From Alkaliphilus serpentinus (GTDB lineage Bacteria; Bacillota; Clostridia; Peptostreptococcales; Natronincolaceae), in assembly GCF_009017255.1 (NCBI RefSeq), contig NZ_WBZB01000025.1, positions 34,239 through 98,238 on the forward strand: DNA of 64,000 bases. Direction: 5' to 3'. Below, piece by piece: positions 16,925 through 25,334 of this stretch. A program made the translations under genes and the position numbers. The stretch's first letter is position 1. Each line of letters opens with the position of its first letter. The notes under the pieces are model-generated. The model did not search any database and had not been told where the DNA came from. It saw nothing but the letters and a program-made list of their open reading frames with translations.

Positions 16925-18382
16925 TTAATGATTAATTATTAAGTGTCTTTCTCTCTTTGCCACTATATCCATAGCAAACTCTCTGCCCCCGTCCATACCT
17001 TGGGCACCTAGTAGCAGCAACAAATCACCCTCTTTTAACAGATTAACTGTTTTCTCGATTGCCTCCTTAAGGGTTTCTTCATAATCATAGGGTAATGAGG
17101 TATTTGAAAAGATATTCAGATAAGCATTCCTTTCCTCATCGGTAACTTGATCCTTAGAGGTAGAATGATCTTTGCTGGAGGTAATCAATACTTTTTCTAC
17201 CCCCAATAGCTTACACCATTGTCTCAAAACTTCAGCGTTTTCCTTATTAATTTCTATTCCCCTATTTCCCCGTATTGCGTTTACGATATATAAGTTATTG
17301 TACTCCAAGCTTTGAACACTGGTTAATGCTGCCTCATAGCTGGCTGGATTGTGGCTGTAATCATCAATTATCTTAAAATCCTTATCATATATAGTCTCCA
17401 GCCTTCTAGTGATGGGCCTACAATCCTTTAATGCCTGTGCAATGGAAGCTATGGGTATGTCCAACAATAATCCACAGGTAATAGCTGCTAATCCATTATA
17501 TACATTGTGTTTCCCCAATAATGGCAACACTACTGGGTATTCAAATAGATCGATCTCTTTCCCTGATAGGGTAGTTATTCCTCTTTGTAGGCAGTAATTG
17601 AAACTGGTGACATTGAAGTAATCAATGCTGGAGGCAGTAATTGTTGATTTAGAATTTAATCCATAACTAATTACAAAAATATCCTTATTCCCCTCCAATA
17701 GCTTCAATCCATGTTCATCATCAAAATTTATCACTGCATAGGTTCCTTTTTTTAATCCGTCAAATAGCAACTTCTTTGTATTAATATAATCTTCAAGGGT
17801 TTTGTGAAAGTTCATATGGTCCCTATCAATATTGGTATGAAGGGCTATATCAAATTCTATTCCGTAAACTCTTCTATTTTTAAGACCATGGGAGGATACC
17901 TCCATCACTAGAATCTCTACTTCTTTATCAACCATCTTCGCTAAGTAATAATAGATTTCTTCGGCAATTGGAGTTGTATATTGACACTGATAAACCTCAT
18001 CATTGATCCTTATATCTAAGCTCCCCACCAAGCCTGCGGAGATTCCTTGATTTCTCAACATTTTATAAATCAGCTGAGTAGTTGTGGTTTTACCATTGGT
18101 TCCTGTAACCCCGATTATTTTCAGCTTTTTTGAAGGATAATCATAAAAGGTATTGCATAATGAAGCTAAGGCTTTTCTTGCATCCTCCACCTTTATAACA
18201 GGAATCCCTTCACAAAAGAAATTTTCTGCTGTATAGATCATCACTGCCCCTTTACTTATCGCTTCATCTATATAAGCATTACCATCAAATTCTTCGCCTT
18301 TTATTGCAACAAAAATATATCCTTCCTTTACCTTTTTAGAATTGCTGGTAACTCCTTGGATTTCTATTCCATTTATTTTCAT
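16925..18382 (-). CDS. MurE-like Mur ligase (atypical)
   Basis: A 485-residue ATP-dependent ligase of the Mur family. The N-terminal domain VTSNSKKVKEGYIFVAIKG (10-29), P-loop IIGVTGTNGKTTTTQL (89-104), the MurE substrate motif YQCQYTTP, EVSSHGLKNRRVYGIEFD, HTNIDRDHMNFH, the carbamylated-lysine helix DYINTKKLLFD and the C-terminal DDYSHNPASYEAAL are all present. The DNPR signature that recognises diaminopimelate in MurE is absent: the equivalent place reads TSSKDHSTSKDQ. It may be a specialised paralogue acting on another UDP-MurNAc-peptide or a non-peptidoglycan substrate. Start ATG after GGAGCTGAGGCA. It is not within a dcw cluster. Confidence 0.85.
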   Translation of the reverse strand: MKINGIEIQGVTSNSKKVKEGYIFVAIKGEEFDGNAYIDEAISKGAVMIYTAENFFCEGIPVIKVEDARKALASLCNTFYDYPSKKLKIIGVTGTNGKTTTTQLIYKMLRNQGISAGLVGSLDIRINDEVYQCQYTTPIAEEIYYYLAKMVDKEVEILVMEVSSHGLKNRRVYGIEFDIALHTNIDRDHMNFHKTLEDYINTKKLLFDGLKKGTYAVINFDDEHGLKLLEGNKDIFVISYGLNSKSTITASSIDYFNVTSFNYCLQRGITTLSGKEIDLFEYPVVLPLLGKHNVYNGLAAITCGLLLDIPIASIAQALKDCRPITRRLETIYDKDFKIIDDYSHNPASYEAALTSVQSLEYNNLYIVNAIRGNRGIEINKENAEVLRQWCKLLGVEKVLITSSKDHSTSKDQVTDEERNAYLNIFSNTSLPYDYEETLKEAIEKTVNLLKEGDLLLLLGAQGMDGGREFAMDIVAKRERHLIINH

Positions 18383-18511
18383 TGCCTCAGCTCCTTATAT
18401 TCCTTAGCTTGTAGAGTCAAATTGATAATTATAGTGTGTATAAAGTCTCTTTAATCTATTCAATGGGGGTGGTAAAAACTCTAGATTAATATTAAATACC
18501 CCTATAACATG

Positions 18512-18533
18512 AAAAAATCTCCCTTAGGAGATT
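18512..18533 (-). terminator. terminator after the polysaccharide deacetylase gene
   Basis: AATCTCC, loop TAAG, GGAGATT then TTTTC on the minus strand. Confidence 0.75.
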
Positions 18534-18550
18534 CATGATAATTTTATTTT

Positions 18551-19318
18551 TTAATTTTTTAATTTCTGACGACCTGCATGATCAATATAGTAGTTGTCTT
18601 TATAAATTAGATCAGATATTGGTACGATTTCATAGCCCTGTTGCTGTAGCTTTTCAATTACTAAAGGTAAAAATTCTGTGATATACTTCGCGTTATTGTG
18701 AAATAAAACGATGGATCCCGGCTTAACATTTCTAGTAACCCGATCAACCACCGGCCCTGTCCCCAACTCCTTCCAATCCAAGGAATCTACATCCCATTGA
18801 ATTGTATGATAGCCTAATTCCTCTGCTGTTTCTATAAGCTGATTATTATAATCCCCAAAGGGTGGTCTAAAGACCGTTGGTTGTACCCCTATGATGTCAT
18901 AGATTTTATCTCCGGTTTCTTTAAGCTCTTGAATAATCTCAGCTTTACTGATTTTAGACATATGGGGATGGGTGCTGGAATGATTACCGATTTCATGGCA
19001 TCTAGCATAGATTTCCTTAACCCAATCGGGATACTTATCTACCCAAAAGGCAACAAGGAAAAATGTAGATTTCACATGATATTTATCAAGGGTATCTAAG
19101 ATATCATCGGTGAATTCATCTCCCCAAGCTGCATCAAAGCTTATAGCGATCTTTTTATCCTCAGTATCAACACTATATATTGGCAATCTCTTTTGTGGAG
19201 AAAAAACATCCAGGACCTCAGTACCTATCTTGAAGTAATATATAATAGCAAATAATAGAACTACTAATATAAGTCCGATGATCATCACTGTTTTTTTATT
19301 TAAAATCCATATCCTCAT
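18551..19318 (-). CDS. polysaccharide deacetylase, PdaB-like, membrane anchored
   Basis: A 255-residue NodB-fold deacetylase with an N-terminal membrane anchor (VMIIGLILVVLLFAIIYYF, about 11-29). Catalytic motifs are ISFDAAWGDE (Asp base and metal Asp), HSSTHPHMS (metal histidines), RPPFGDYN, WDVDSLDW and IVLFHNN. This arrangement and the DAAWG motif match PdaB-like sporulation deacetylases, which act on peptidoglycan or a related polymer outside the membrane. The TTG-initiated extension to 19351 is rejected: the ATG at 19318 has AGGGGGA 7 bases before it. It has its own terminator. Confidence 0.88.
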   Translation of the reverse strand: MRIWILNKKTVMIIGLILVVLLFAIIYYFKIGTEVLDVFSPQKRLPIYSVDTEDKKIAISFDAAWGDEFTDDILDTLDKYHVKSTFFLVAFWVDKYPDWVKEIYARCHEIGNHSSTHPHMSKISKAEIIQELKETGDKIYDIIGVQPTVFRPPFGDYNNQLIETAEELGYHTIQWDVDSLDWKELGTGPVVDRVTRNVKPGSIVLFHNNAKYITEFLPLVIEKLQQQGYEIVPISDLIYKDNYYIDHAGRQKLKN

Positions 19319-19571
19319 CTCTAATTCCCCCTGGAAAGTCCTTTTATACAAGTGTATTCAGGGAATTGAGATTTATGAATACTTATTGCTACCACAATGT
19401 ATGGGTGGAAACTATTCACTCATCATGATTTCTATAAACAAAAAGACATAAAGGCTATTACTCTTGATTAGCATTTATGCCTTTCAGTTGAATTTAGTTA
19501 TATATTGCATCTAAGTAGTTGCACTCATAGATTTTTTCTACTGCATCTACCTCTAGGGGCTCCCTCCTAAG

Positions 19572-21518
19572 CTATTTCTCATAATGAATGACAAGGTCCT
19601 TCACATGTTTTCGATTCATATCATGCTTTTTCTTCCTATTTTCCTTACTCTCAAGGACTATATCCATGTCGTAATTATCTGGATACAGTTCTTCCTTATC
19701 GATATAGAGGCTTAATCGCTTATAATTAATTTTTAGCTTTTTCTTCATTATCATCACTCCAACCTCACCCTTTGGATTGGCCTCTTCACAAACAATACCA
19801 GTTCGATTCAGACTCCTTATGAATACGCAATCTCCCACCTTGAAATTGATTTCTACCTTCTTTTCTTTTTCCTTTTTATAGTCATTAACTGTATGGTATT
19901 TTATGACCTCTGTTTCTAAAGCTACTGGTTTAACAGCCTCCAATTCCTTTGTATAGGATTCCAACTTAAATTGGCTATAATCCTTATCCTCTTTATAGGT
20001 AAGTCTATGGGCCCTTTCTATAATTCTTTTATCCATCCCAAGCCTTAGGGCAATTAAAAATCCATTACTCTCCCCAGCTTTACCTATACTCAAACGATAT
20101 AAAGGCTTTAGGGTATGAATATCAAACTCCATGCAACCATTTTCAAAGCCCTCTGACTTAAAGGCAAATTCCTTAATCTCACTGAAATGGGAGGTGGCCA
20201 TAATTATAGCACCTTTTTTATACAGAGCTTCAAGGATGGCTGTAGCCAAACCCATCCCCTCACCCGGGTCCGTTCCTGCCCCCAATTCATCCACCAATAC
20301 CAAGCTTTCTGGGGTAACCCTTTCTAAAATATAAATGAGATTCTTCAAATGGCCTGAGAAGGTACTAAGGGATTGCTCTATGCTTTGACTATCTCCGATA
20401 TCAACTAGTATATCCTTAAATATTGGAAAGGAGCTACCTTCCTCTAGGGGTACATGCAATCCTGATTGCACCATTAAGGACATTAATCCTACAGTCTTTA
20501 ATGAAACGGTTTTTCCTCCGGTGTTGGGGCCTGTAATCACTAAGCCCCGATAATCTAATCCAAGGGTTAAATTAATGGGCACGGCTTCTTTACCCAATAA
20601 TGGATGCCTTCCATTGACAATTACCATCCTTTGCTGATGACTTAGTTGCACTTCATTACCATCCATTTGTCTGCTTAGTTTGGCTCTTGCGAAGATAAAA
20701 TCATAATTTGCCATAATCTCTACGTTTATTGATATATCCCGATGGTGATCCTCTGCCATGGCTGTTAGGTAGGATAGAATCTTATACTCCTCCTCCTCTT
20801 CCTCCATCCTAAGCTGACTCAATTGTCTTTGAAGGTTCTTAACCTCCTCAGGCTCAATAAAGACCGTTGATCCTGTATTGGATCTATCTAGAACGTCACC
20901 ATGAATATTCTTTGTATACTCCCTCTTTACTGGTATAACGTACCTACCTTCCCTTACTGAAACTATATTATCCTGAAGATATTGATTATTACCTAAGGAT
21001 TTCACAAGACTATCAAGCTTACTCTTCATACGATCCTCTAGGATAATGATCTTTTTTCTAATTTTAGCTAGGCCTGAAGAAGCTTTGTCATCTACTCTAT
21101 TGGCCTTTATACATCGGTCAATTTCCTCCACTAACCAATCCATTTCATGAAGGGATAATCCATAGGAGGCCACCAATGGAGCAATATCCTCAGCCCTTTT
21201 CATAAAGGTCTTCATTCGTTGACTATATACCAAAAAATCCTTAATCAATGACAATTCGCTGGGCTGTAGGGCTGTTACAACCCCTAGCTTTTTTAAAATG
21301 TTTTCCATACCATTTAGGCTATATAGGGGGGTGGCTGATGGTCCATTTAATATTTGTTTTGCTTCAGCGGTTTCCCTAAGACTACTCTCTATTTTAGCCC
21401 TTATAAATCCTGGTTTCATATCCTCCACCAATTTACATCCTAAATCCGATAATGTGTATTCCTTCAGCATATCCTTAATTTTGTTATATTCTAATAGTTC
21501 TAAAGCTGTATTATTCAA
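19572..21518 (-). CDS. MutS2 paralogue lacking the Smr nuclease domain
   Basis: A 648-residue MutS2-type ATPase. The N-terminal core and lever (ALELLEYNKIKDMLKEYTLS; DRSNTGSTVFIEPEEVKNLQRQL, about 211-233) are MutS2-specific. Walker A is GPNTGGKT (330-337), Walker B LVLVDELGAGTDPGEGMGLA (406-424), and the H-loop MATSHFSEIKEFA follows. A shortened coiled coil leads to a KOW-like domain (FKVGDCVFIRSLNRTGIV, about 559-576). The protein ends where the Smr domain should begin, 137 residues short of the 785-residue Bacillus protein. Bacillus MutS2 splits collided ribosomes and its ATPase is the key activity, so a ribosome-directed ATPase is plausible. The ATG has GGAGG 7 bases ahead. Expression is controlled by the attenuator-type leader at 21519-21827. 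Confidence 0.9.
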   Translation of the reverse strand: MNNTALELLEYNKIKDMLKEYTLSDLGCKLVEDMKPGFIRAKIESSLRETAEAKQILNGPSATPLYSLNGMENILKKLGVVTALQPSELSLIKDFLVYSQRMKTFMKRAEDIAPLVASYGLSLHEMDWLVEEIDRCIKANRVDDKASSGLAKIRKKIIILEDRMKSKLDSLVKSLGNNQYLQDNIVSVREGRYVIPVKREYTKNIHGDVLDRSNTGSTVFIEPEEVKNLQRQLSQLRMEEEEEEYKILSYLTAMAEDHHRDISINVEIMANYDFIFARAKLSRQMDGNEVQLSHQQRMVIVNGRHPLLGKEAVPINLTLGLDYRGLVITGPNTGGKTVSLKTVGLMSLMVQSGLHVPLEEGSSFPIFKDILVDIGDSQSIEQSLSTFSGHLKNLIYILERVTPESLVLVDELGAGTDPGEGMGLATAILEALYKKGAIIMATSHFSEIKEFAFKSEGFENGCMEFDIHTLKPLYRLSIGKAGESNGFLIALRLGMDKRIIERAHRLTYKEDKDYSQFKLESYTKELEAVKPVALETEVIKYHTVNDYKKEKEKKVEINFKVGDCVFIRSLNRTGIVCEEANPKGEVGVMIMKKKLKINYKRLSLYIDKEELYPDNYDMDIVLESKENRKKKHDMNRKHVKDLVIHYEK

Positions 21519-21545
21519 TGTTACATCCTCCTTCTAATTTTCACC

Positions 21546-21582
21546 TAATAAAAAAGCCATAAATGAACACATCATCTATGGC
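21546..21582 (-). terminator. second leader terminator before the MutS2 paralogue
   Basis: GCCATAGATG, loop ATGTGTT, CATTTATGGC, then TTTTTTATT on the minus strand; the stem ends about 40 bases before the start codon. Confidence 0.85.
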
Positions 21583-21641
21583 TATCCTATATATATTTTC
21601 GGAACCAAAATAATTGGTATAATATACCATTTAATTGACAC

Positions 21642-21663
21642 AAAAAAACCGTGATTAACACGG
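21642..21663 (-). terminator. first leader terminator before the MutS2 paralogue
   Basis: CCGTG, loop TTAAT, CACGG, then TTTTTTT on the minus strand. Upstream AACAC can pair with the GTGTT in this stem, a possible antiterminator. Confidence 0.85.
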
Positions 21664-21772
21664 CTATTCATTCCTATAGGGCCTGTGTTCTTAACATTTT
21701 ATTCAGAGAAGGAGACAACAACAACTAAACCTGCCTTTAGCAGATTCTTAAAATCTCTTCTCTGATATTCAA

Positions 21773-21799
21773 TTACTTGTTAAGAACTCTATCCAGCAT
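21773..21799 (-). CDS. leader peptide MLDRVLNK in the MutS2-paralogue leader
   Basis: ATG at 21799, stop TAA at 21773-21775, with AAGGAG (21808-21813) 8 bases ahead. An in-frame ATG at 21829 would give an 18-codon version without a ribosome binding site. The last codons overlap the 9-base arm that pairs with 21687-21695, so ribosome position on this peptide would change leader folding. Function is inferred from architecture. Confidence 0.65.
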   Translation of the reverse strand: MLDRVLNK

Positions 21800-21833
21800 A
21801 AAACAGTCTCCTTTTTCCTCTGGTTCCATAGTT

Positions 21834-21862
21834 ATTATATTCCATTCTATGGATATCGTCAA
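21834..21862 (-). promoter_or_regulatory. sigma-A promoter of the MutS2-paralogue leader
   Basis: TTGACG (21857-21862), 17-base spacer, TATAAT (21834-21839) on the minus strand. Confidence 0.88.
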
Positions 21863-21947
21863 CCTTAGTTTTCTTAATTTATATTAACTTATTCATTAAT
21901 TCATAATTGTCTCTGTAAGGGACGTATATTTAGATGAGAGGGGGATT

Positions 21948-22883
21948 ATGATGATCTATAGCTTTACTACTGCAATCACTGGTTTAGGCCTATTTCTATT
22001 AGGAATGAAATATTTAACTATTGGTTTAAAATACCTAGTATCCTCCCAGATTAAAAATAAAATTAAAGGGTTGACAATTCACCCCATATTGGGATTGTTT
22101 ATAGGGGCTGTCACCACCATGCTACTACAATCCAGCAGTAGCACCACCATCATTATGGTAGGCTTAGTGGAGGCAGGGCTATTATCGATATACCAGGTTA
22201 CTCCCATGATTATGGGTGCCAATATTGGAACTACAATTACAGCCCAAATAATTGCCTTCAATATTGGTCCTCTAGCTGCTATTATATTGCTTCTAGGTGT
22301 AATTCTTACCCTCTTGAAGGCTAATAAAAAGGTTCAATTATTAGGAGAGGTGCTTTTAGGAGTTGGGTTAATTTTTATTGGAATCAATCTTCTAGGGGAG
22401 GGCTTAGTTCCCCTAAAAGATTTTCTTGCCTTTAAAAATGTATTAGCTGAGCTGGGAAACAGGCCAATTTTAGGGGTACTTATGGGTTTTTCTACAACTG
22501 CCATCATTCAGAGCAGCAGTACTGGAGTGGCTATTCTCCAATCCTTGGTTATGAACAATACCATTGCTGTAGCCTCGGCAATACCGATTCTGCTAGGTCA
22601 AAATATCGGCACCTGTGTTACAACCCTCATCGCCAGCCTTCATCTTGGAGGAGCAGGTAAAAAAGTGGCTGTTATTCATTTGTTATTCAATACCTTGGGA
22701 GTAATAGTGATCCTACCATTTCTACATCAGCTATATAACTTGGCTGTCTTTATGGCCCCCACCAATTATGCCCGCCAGCTAGCCCACACCCATACATTGT
22801 TTAATGTAATAACAACCCTATTGCTTTTACCTTTGTTTCCCTTGATGGTGAAGGGGGTAGAAAAGATCATTAGAGACAATTAG
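21948..22883 (+). CDS. Na/Pi cotransporter family protein (no PhoU domain)
   Basis: A 311-residue membrane transporter of the PNaS family, which couples sodium to phosphate uptake or export. The two inverted repeats carry the signature QSSSSTTIIMVGLVEAG (about 61-77) and QSSSTGVAILQSLV (about 189-202), each followed by GANIGTT or GQNIGTCVTT. About eight membrane segments are visible. Many homologues carry a C-terminal PhoU-like domain; this one ends soon after the last helix at LMVKGVEKIIRDN. GAGGGGG lies 3 bases before ATG 21948 and 6 before the ATG at 21951, so the start may be the latter. It is divergent from the MutS2 paralogue. Confidence 0.92.
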   Translation: MMIYSFTTAITGLGLFLLGMKYLTIGLKYLVSSQIKNKIKGLTIHPILGLFIGAVTTMLLQSSSSTTIIMVGLVEAGLLSIYQVTPMIMGANIGTTITAQIIAFNIGPLAAIILLLGVILTLLKANKKVQLLGEVLLGVGLIFIGINLLGEGLVPLKDFLAFKNVLAELGNRPILGVLMGFSTTAIIQSSSTGVAILQSLVMNNTIAVASAIPILLGQNIGTCVTTLIASLHLGGAGKKVAVIHLLFNTLGVIVILPFLHQLYNLAVFMAPTNYARQLAHTHTLFNVITTLLLLPLFPLMVKGVEKIIRDN

Positions 22884-23013
22884 TAATGAGTAATAGTAAT
22901 AGTAATGAGCCCCCAATAAAAATCCATAAACAATCTTCCTCTACGCCTTGAGGTCAATGACTGACAAATTAACCAGTAACCTAAATGTAAAATCACCAAA
23001 CATTGGAGTTTTG
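22882..23013. other. intergenic with short degenerate TAATGAG repeats
   Basis: Begins with TAGTAATGAGTAATAGTAATAG, the same simple-sequence style seen around 28320-28370, and has no supported frame. Confidence 0.4.
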
Positions 23014-23277
23014 AGACTGTTCAAAAGCCTTTATATTCGAGGCGCAAGAAAAACCAACACCGGAGCTTATATAGTAATAAGTGAGGATGTTGGTTTTTGA
23101 AGCACAATTATTCAGATGAAAGAGGTTAGAAATCTCACAATTCAAAGCTTATTTAACTATATGATGCTAGTTAATTTGATACAAAATAAGGAAGTATGTT
23201 TATGAAATCTTATATCAAATTCCTAGCTAAGTGACTGACACAAATCAGAGATTTGGTCATCTACTTATCAACAGTCT
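23014..23277. mobile_element. MITE-like palindromic element, copy 2, with extra DNA inside
   Basis: Ends AGACTGTTCAAAA (23014-23026) and TTATCAACAGTCT (23265-23277) match the termini of the element at 12584-12705. The internal hairpin AAAAACCAACA (23049-23059) and TGTTGGTTTTT (23088-23098) encloses CCGGAGCTTATATAGTAATAAG, the inverted interior of copy 1. About 160 bases between 23105 and 23264 have no counterpart in copy 1. Confidence 0.7.
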
Positions 23278-23284
23278 AATTATT

Positions 23285-25168
23285 CTAATTAATTAACTTC
23301 GTCATTATTTCATTACTTCTCCTTATAAACCTCTCCATAGCTTCAGGAGATAATGGTCTATGGCTGATGGTGGCTAAATCATAAATTTGTTGAGCCACCA
23401 ATTTTAAGGTTTCTTCATCCTTTTCTCCATCCCCCATCATATACTGTAGCAATTGATGCTTTTTATTAAGAATAAGGGTTTCATCGGTGGGGATATGATC
23501 GAAATTCATCCCACCCATTCCATACATTTTCATCATTTCCTGCATACGTCGACTGTTTTCAGACAATATAATGATCCCTGCAACATCATCAGACTTTAAG
23601 CCTTCCATCTTTAACTTTAGGTCATCCCTGCCAAGGGCCTTCTTAAAGATATCCGTTACCTTCTGGGAATTATTCTTCATAGCTTCCTGATCTTCTGCTT
23701 CTCCATCATCCTTCAATAACTCTGCCAGATCAGAATCTACCCTTAAAAATTTAATTTTTTCATTTTTGGCCTCTAGCTGAGAGATAAAGGCGGAATCGAT
23801 GGCATGGTCCAATATCACAGCCTGCAAATCATGCTCCTTTAAAAGCCTAATATATTGGGACTGTTGCATTTGATCAGTTGCATAGTAAACCTGATTCTCT
23901 AACTTTCCTTCCATGGCGGAAAGGTATTCTTCTAGGGTAACAGATTTCTCCTCTGTAGTTTTAAATAGGATAATCCCTTCTACTTGCTTAAGGAATTTAT
24001 CATTTTTCAAGGAGCCGAATTTCACAAAGGGGCTGATATCATCCCAGAATTTCTTATAATCTGAGCGTTGAGACTTAAACAATTGATTGAGCTTATCAGC
24101 TACCTTCTTGGTGATATAATCGGAAATTTTCTTTACTGATCCATCATTTTGCAGGAAGCTTCTGGATACGTTAAGGGGTAAGTCTGGACAATCAATCACT
24201 CCCTTAAGGAGCAATAAAAATTCTGGAATAACCTCTTTAATGTTATCAGCAATAAAAACCTGGTTATTATATAGCTTAATTCTCCCCTCCAGTGTATCAA
24301 ACTGGTTATTAAGCTTAGGAAAATACAAGATCCCCTTTAAATTGAAGGGGTAATCCATATTTAAATGAATCCAGAATAATGGTTCTCTAAAATCACTAAA
24401 GGTTTTTCGATAAAACTCCTGATACTCTTCATCTGTACATTCATTGGGCACCTTTAAATATAAAGGTTTGGGCTCATTTAGTGGCTTGATTTCTGGAAGT
24501 ATTATATTGCCATCCTTGTCCTTTTCCGGATCTTTATCTGCAACATCTAAGTATATTGGGTAGGGCATAAAGGAGCAGTACTTTTCAATGGTTTCCCTGA
24601 TTGTATATTCCTCTAAAAATTCAACCCCCTCTTCACCAATATGTAGGGTGATTTCTGTGCCCCTAGTTCTTCTTAAGCCCTTTTCAATTTCAAATTCTGT
24701 TCCTCCATCACAGGACCATTTAACAGCCTCGGCGCCTTCTTTATAGGAAAGGGTATCGATTTCTACGGTATGTGCCACCATAAAGGCTGAGTAAAAGCCC
24801 AATCCAAAGTGACCTATAATCTGATCCTTTTCTCCCTTGTCCTTATAGGTATTAAAGAAATCCTCTGCTCCAGAGAAGGCAATTTGATTAATATATTTAT
24901 TGATCTCCTCCTCAGTCATTCCAATACCATTATCGATAAACTTAAGAGTTCTAGCGGTTTTATCCAAAACAACCTTAATGCTAAAATCAGCATCCTCCTT
25001 TAAATCTGCCTCACCAAGACTATTTAATCGCTTTACCTTTGTTATGGCGTCACAGCCATTGGAGATTAGCTCCCTTATAAATATGTCTTGGTCGGAATAC
25101 AACCACTTCTTGATTATCGGAAAAATGTTTTCACTATGAATAGACAAGCTACCTCTTTGTTTACTCAT
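23285..25168 (-). CDS. htpG: Hsp90-type molecular chaperone HtpG
   Basis: A 627-residue bacterial Hsp90. The GHKL ATPase domain shows [31 protein letters not shown] (N box), [13 protein letters not shown] and [16 protein letters not shown] (glycine motif). The middle domain has [32 protein letters not shown] and [38 protein letters not shown]. The C-terminal dimerisation domain is intact. The start is 25168; an upstream GTG at 25177 overlaps the ribosome binding site AAGGAG. A CIRCE operator (25261-25287) sits just before the promoter, so HrcA control is expected. Confidence 0.98.
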   Translation of the reverse strand: [627 protein letters not shown]

Positions 25169-25224
25169 GTAAATCACTCCTTCTTATGTATTTAATTGAG
25201 GATAAATATCCCTTTTACAGATTT

Positions 25225-25253
25225 ATGATACAACTGAAGGAGTAATATGTCAA
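25225..25253 (-). promoter_or_regulatory. sigma-A promoter of htpG
   Basis: TTGACA (25248-25253), 17-base spacer, TATCAT (25225-25230) on the minus strand, directly downstream of the CIRCE element. Confidence 0.8.
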
Positions 25254-25260
25254 TAAAAAA

Positions 25261-25287
25261 TTAGCACTCTCAATGGTCAAGTGCTAA
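25261..25287. promoter_or_regulatory. CIRCE operator (HrcA site) upstream of htpG
   Basis: TTAGCACTC, nine bases, AAGTGCTAA. The CIRCE consensus is TTAGCACTC-N9-GAGTGCTAA; only one base differs. It lies 7 bases upstream of the htpG -35 box. CIRCE is the known HrcA repressor site of class I heat-shock genes. Confidence 0.9.
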
Positions 25288-25301
25288 AAAAGATGAAAAA
25301 T

Positions 25302-25326
25302 AAAACCCCAAGGAAATTGGGGTTTT
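25302..25326 (-). terminator. terminator of the 2-oxoacid oxidoreductase operon
   Basis: AAAACCCCA, loop, TGGGGTTTT, then ATTTTTC on the minus strand, 9 bases after the gamma-subunit stop. Confidence 0.85.
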
Positions 25327-25334
25327 AGTATTAT

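Larger units (their letters stand above)
21519..21827 (-). promoter_or_regulatory. attenuator leader of the MutS2 paralogue
   Basis: Transcription should start near 21827 from the promoter at 21834-21862. The leader then holds an 8-codon leader peptide with ribosome binding site (21773-21813), whose codons GTTCTTAAC (21779-21787) are perfectly complementary to GTTAAGAAC (21687-21695). Inside lie TCAGAGAAG/CTTCTCTGA and small hairpins AGATT-AATCT and CTGC-GCAG. A first terminator is at 21642-21663 and a second at 21546-21582. The leader-peptide ribosome binding site AAGGAGAC is also complementary to GTCTCCTT near 21710, giving a competing fold. This is the usual layout of ribosome-mediated attenuation. 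The function is inferred; the elements are seen. Confidence 0.75.

Noticed and set aside
19490..19575. Smr domain restored by reading through the MutS2-paralogue stop
   Set aside because: The frame continues only 26 codons after TAG, with no Smr motifs. A stop-free stretch of that length is not unusual, so it is treated as a real end.
21640..21830. 6S-like or other free-standing non-coding RNA
   Set aside because: It has a good promoter and terminator and a long fold, but the 5' and 3' parts do not form the 6S closing stem, and the short leader peptide plus second terminator close to the MutS2 start fit an attenuator better.
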